64,000 nucleotides of DNA from Bacillota bacterium. GTDB lineage: Bacteria; Bacillota; Clostridia; Caldicoprobacterales; DTU083. Below, in pieces: positions 60,358-64,000 of this stretch. The notes beneath the pieces are model-generated. The model ran no database searches and was not told where the DNA came from. It worked only from the letters and a program-made list of their open reading frames with translations. Position 1 is the first letter of the stretch. Each line of letters begins with the position of its first letter. The stretch covers positions 16,750-80,749 of the forward strand of contig JAKPIB010000047.1 of NCBI GenBank assembly GCA_029549985.1. Reading direction: 5' to 3'. The position numbers and the translations under genes are program-made.

Positions 60358-60446
60358 TGGCGGAGAGGGCGGGATTCGAACCCGCGTGCGCTTGCGCGCA
60401 AACTGATTTCGAGTCAGCCCCGTTATGACCACTTCGATACCTCTCC
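60358..60446 (-). tRNA. tRNA-Ser (anticodon CGA)
   Basis: An 89-nt cloverleaf on the minus strand: acceptor GGAGAGG/CCTCTCC, discriminator G and encoded CCA. The anticodon stem-loop CTGAC-TCGAAAT-CAG gives CGA. The long variable arm (GTTTGCGCGCAAGCGC region) is typical for serine tRNA; T-arm GGTTCGAATCC. Decodes UCG. Confidence 0.95.
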
Positions 60447-60477
60447 ATATGCCGATTATATTTTTTCATGCTTGATT

Positions 60478-60507
60478 ATTCTAACACAGTATATGCCGGA
60501 TTTTCAA
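60478..60507 (-). promoter_or_regulatory. Promoter of tRNA-Ser(CGA)
   Basis: On the minus strand, -35 TTGAAA (60502-60507), an 18-bp spacer and -10 TAGAAT (60478-60483), 31 nt before the tRNA 5' end. Confidence 0.6.
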
Positions 60508-60524
60508 CTGGTAATTGCTTTGGG

Positions 60525-61716
<1,192 letters not shown>

Positions 61717-61835
61717 TTTCTGAAAACCCCTTTCTTCTTTGGTTGGGTATGTCCGGTGAATTATATCTTACTATATTTACAAATATTATTCAACTCGCAG
61801 CGCGCACAGGGTATTCCTTACATATACAAGGGCAG

Positions 61836-62828
61836 CTACAGGAGCTCCTTGCGAAGCTCAGCCCCGGTCTTGGGAGACAGATATGCCGGAGGAACATCAA
61901 ATACAGTCAAAGCACCGACTTTGCCTTCTTTGTTGAGCCGGTATGCCGCCCTGGCATAGGCGACCAGGACACTCGCTGAAAACTCCGGGTTGCTCTCCAG
62001 CTTGAGCGAAAATTCGTATATGTTTGTAGTATCCTTGTTTGCTCCCGTTTTGCCGCTCCTTATTACGAACCCGCCGTGAGCCATCGATGAGTGATTCATT
62101 TTCAGTTCTTCCTCCGATATGAAATGCACTATAGTATCATAGTCTGCGAAGTAATTGGGCATGGTCTTTATCTCATTCTCTATCCGCGCCTTATCGGCCC
62201 CTTCCTCGGCGACCACGAAGCATTCCCGGATATGCTTCTCCCGAGTGGTCAGCTCTGGATTCTCTCCTGCCCTGACCCTGTTCATTGCTTCTTCCACAGG
62301 GATGGTATATTGGATGGCATTTTTAACGCCGGCGACCCTGCGGATGGCATCTGAATGCCCCTGGCTTACTCCTTTCCCCCAAAAGGTGTAGGTAGCACCG
62401 TCAGGCAGGACAGCCTCCGCTATTAGGCGGTTCAAAGAGAAAAGCCCGGGGTCCCAGCCAACTGATATGATGCCTGTATGCCCCGACATGCGGGCGGCAT
62501 TGTCGACCGCACTGAAGTATTCCGGTATCTTTGCGTGGGTATCGAAGCTGTCGATGGTGTTGAACATGGCAGCCAGCTCCGGTCCCTGCTGGGGAAGGTC
62601 TTTGGCAGAGCCGCCGCACAGGATCATCACATCGATCTTGTCCTGATAGTCCTGTACCTTATCCATTGGCAATACAGGGACAGTGTCATCAAGCGGCTTC
62701 ACGACATTTGGCGGCCTGCGTGTGAAGACTGCGACAAGCTCCATATCCGGGTTTTGCTTTAGCGCCGCATCGACCCCTTTGCCAAGGTTTCCATAGCCTG
62801 CTATACCTACTCTGATTACTGCTGACAT
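61836..62828 (-). CDS. ddh: Meso-diaminopimelate dehydrogenase
   Basis: A 330-aa NADP-dependent enzyme: IRVGIAGYGNLGKGVDAALK (Rossmann), FDTHAKIPEYF, GWDPGLFSLNRL, FWGKGVSQGHSDAIRRV. It makes meso-diaminopimelate from tetrahydrodipicolinate in one step, for lysine and peptidoglycan. AGGAGG precedes the ATG. Divergent from trxA across a 160-bp region with a palindrome. Confidence 0.95.
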   Translation of the reverse strand: MSAVIRVGIAGYGNLGKGVDAALKQNPDMELVAVFTRRPPNVVKPLDDTVPVLPMDKVQDYQDKIDVMILCGGSAKDLPQQGPELAAMFNTIDSFDTHAKIPEYFSAVDNAARMSGHTGIISVGWDPGLFSLNRLIAEAVLPDGATYTFWGKGVSQGHSDAIRRVAGVKNAIQYTIPVEEAMNRVRAGENPELTTREKHIRECFVVAEEGADKARIENEIKTMPNYFADYDTIVHFISEEELKMNHSSMAHGGFVIRSGKTGANKDTTNIYEFSLKLESNPEFSASVLVAYARAAYRLNKEGKVGALTVFDVPPAYLSPKTGAELRKELL

Positions 62829-62890
62829 TTGAACACCTCCTATAAAACTTATACAATAAAAATATTTTCAGAGAAGATTCAATATACCTT

Positions 62891-62905
62891 TGTGACTTAG
62901 TCACA
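62891..62905. promoter_or_regulatory. Palindromic operator candidate between ddh and trxA
   Basis: TGTGACTTAGTCACA is a perfect 15-bp dyad in the divergent promoter region. It resembles CRP/FNR-type half sites (TGTGA/TCACA) but with 5 rather than 6 bp between them. The regulator is unknown. Confidence 0.5.
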
Positions 62906-62989
62906 TACATATTTTTTTGAATAGCTATAATCAGAAACAGAAGAGCAGAGAGTGTGAAACGAAATATATCTGTAAAAGGAGTGGATGAT

Positions 62990-63304
62990 ATGTCTGCGTT
63001 GAAAATAACGGCCGAAAACTTCGATCAGGAGGTAATGAAATCGGAGGTCCCTGTACTGCTGGATTTCTGGGCACCCTGGTGTGCCCCATGCAGGATGGTC
63101 TCCCCTATCATCGATCAGCTCAGTGAGGAGGTCAAGGGCCAGGCAAAGGTCGGCAAGGTCAATGTTGATGAGCAGGTCGAGCTTGCATCGGCCTTCAGGA
63201 TAACAAGCATACCTACCCTGGCTGTGGTGAAGGACGGCAAGGTAACCGTCGTCCAGGTCGGAGCCAGGAGCAAGAATGATATGAAAAAGCTGCTGGGCCT
63301 CTAG
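62990..63304 (+). CDS. trxA: Thioredoxin
   Basis: A 104-aa thioredoxin; the ATG at 62990 follows AAAGGAG. Active site FWAPWCAPCRM (WCAPC, in place of the usual WCGPC), cis-Pro in ITSIPTLAVVK. It reduces protein disulfides. A perfect -10 (TATAAT near 62926) precedes it. Monocistronic, ended by a hairpin. Confidence 0.93.
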   Translation: MSALKITAENFDQEVMKSEVPVLLDFWAPWCAPCRMVSPIIDQLSEEVKGQAKVGKVNVDEQVELASAFRITSIPTLAVVKDGKVTVVQVGARSKNDMKKLLGL

Positions 63305-63348
63305 TTATATCCGGTAGTGAACAGCCATATCTGCATATAGACGTGAAA

Positions 63349-63378
63349 AAAGGGCGGCGCTTTTCAGCACCGCCCTTT
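63349..63378. terminator. Hairpin terminator between trxA and the right-edge gene
   Basis: Stem AAAGGGCGG/CCGCCCTTT (63349-63357, 63370-63378). The T-run is stronger on the minus strand (after aaaaaa at 63345), so it may serve both convergent genes. Confidence 0.75.
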
Positions 63379-63423
63379 GTCAGGCTTTTGCCTGTGGTTA
63401 TCAATACAGCCTATACAGTCAAC

Positions 63424-64000
63424 TTATTGGCATCGATTTCTCAACCTCGGATATAAAGCTGTCCAGCTACCCATCATCACCAGCGCAGCAATGCTCAAGG
63501 CCAGCCAGAGGATCAGATTGCCGCTGGTGCGACTGAGTTGGTATAGGCGCTGTTGCCGGCATTTATCGTCCAGCCGGAATCCAGCCCTGCGCCCATATCA
63601 AAGCAGTACAGGACACCTTCGACAGCTATGGCAAGGATCAGCTTTCCATGCCGGCTCAATAACCTGGATTTTACTGACCAGAAGCTCTGTATCGACTGCA
63701 TATCCATCATTAAGCGCGCATCCCGTCAATACCCTGTAATCCCCGGTGGCCGGGGGTACAAACACCAGATTTATTGAGGATTCCAAGCCCCAGGAGGAAT
63801 CCTCATTGTGAGCCAGACAGTCGCCGTTATACTCACTGGCATATCCGGCAAAGTCTCCGCCGGTAAGAATGATAAGCGTTGGCTCAAGTACATCTTCATC
63901 GTTGCCTTTCATACTTACCGTATAGGTAAATAAATAGGCTTCTCCGGCGGTCAGACTGATAGTATATCCTTTATCCAGATAAAACCACCAAATTTGAGTG
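63424..64000 (-). pseudogene. Surface protein C-terminus with two compensating frameshifts (partial)
   Basis: A minus-strand frame enters from the right edge (TQIWWFYLDKGYTISLTAGE region, ISLTAGEAYLFTYTVSM) and encodes a beta-rich extracellular domain down to about 63650, where it shifts. A second frame continues LILAIAVEGVLYCFDMG and AGLDSGWTINAGNSAYTNS to about 63520. A third, back in the first frame, supplies TSGNLILWLALSIAALVMMG and a basic RLRNR tail ending at 63424, a C-terminal membrane anchor. Either the gene is decayed or there are sequence errors. The N-terminus is outside the window. Confidence 0.55.

Overview
The window looks like a chromosome segment of an anaerobic, Gram-positive Clostridia-type member of the Bacillota. 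The signs are a B12-dependent ribonucleotide reductase with an NrdR-type promoter, meso-diaminopimelate dehydrogenase, a class B-like sortase, several xPxTG cell-wall sorting tails, SipW-type secretion, strong GGAGG ribosome binding sites, and plant-polysaccharide glycosidases. Most of it is about 50% GC. The first ~3.7 kb is clearly more AT-rich and meets the rest at an abrupt junction. No rRNA, CRISPR array, transposase or phage gene was seen.

Layout. 1-3.7 kb: SF1 helicase and an unknown partner gene (cut by the window edge), joined near 3.72-3.76 kb to the 3' end of a discoidin-domain surface protein. 4.5-12 kb: zinc-ribbon protein, tryptophanase/tyrosine phenol-lyase-like enzyme, a MerR-VIT/vWA pair with a textbook MerR promoter, and a BTAD regulator with a degenerate GGDEF-like tail. 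12-15.6 kb: heterodimeric ABC exporter. 15.7-19.9 kb: SipW operon (small membrane protein, Ser-His signal peptidase, three SipW-type substrates, one xPxTG-sorted protein). 20-30.5 kb: D-lyxose isomerase, nrdJ, mscL, a phosphate transporter with its PhoU-like partner, a PqqD-like protein, TldE/TldD, a lipoprotein and a DUF2721 protein. 30.7-38.2 kb: tRNA-Ser(GGA), sortase, a MORN-repeat protein, GH27 and GH26 glycosidases, and two small secreted CBM-like sorted proteins with near-identical promoters. 38.4-42.7 kb: potABCD polyamine uptake with an XRE-cupin regulator. 42.9-47.4 kb: a decayed ABC gene, a VTT-family protein, an AI-2E-family permease and GH127. 47.5-56 kb: DNA-repair enzymes, DUF1848, an ABC-2 permease pair without an ATPase, a URO-D-fold protein, a toroid-like protein, a palindromic MITE-like element, pyridoxal kinase, ThpR and a YgjP-like peptidase. 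56-60 kb: an ABC-2 exporter, a frameshifted membrane protein, and a sigma/anti-sigma pair. 60-64 kb: gene remnants, tRNA-Ser(CGA), tadA, a sugar nucleotidyltransferase, ddh, trxA, and a frameshifted surface protein running off the right edge.

Together the genes suggest a cell that decorates its surface (sortase, xPxTG proteins, SipW-processed proteins), attacks mannan- and arabinan-type polymers (GH26, GH27, GH127) and takes up polyamines and phosphate. The most promising poorly described module is the SipW operon. The AT-rich helicase pair at the left edge is a second candidate, but its partner gene is incomplete here. Several small scars (a 36-bp repeat duplicating a gene start, decayed ABC fragments, frameshifts) show recent local rearrangement.
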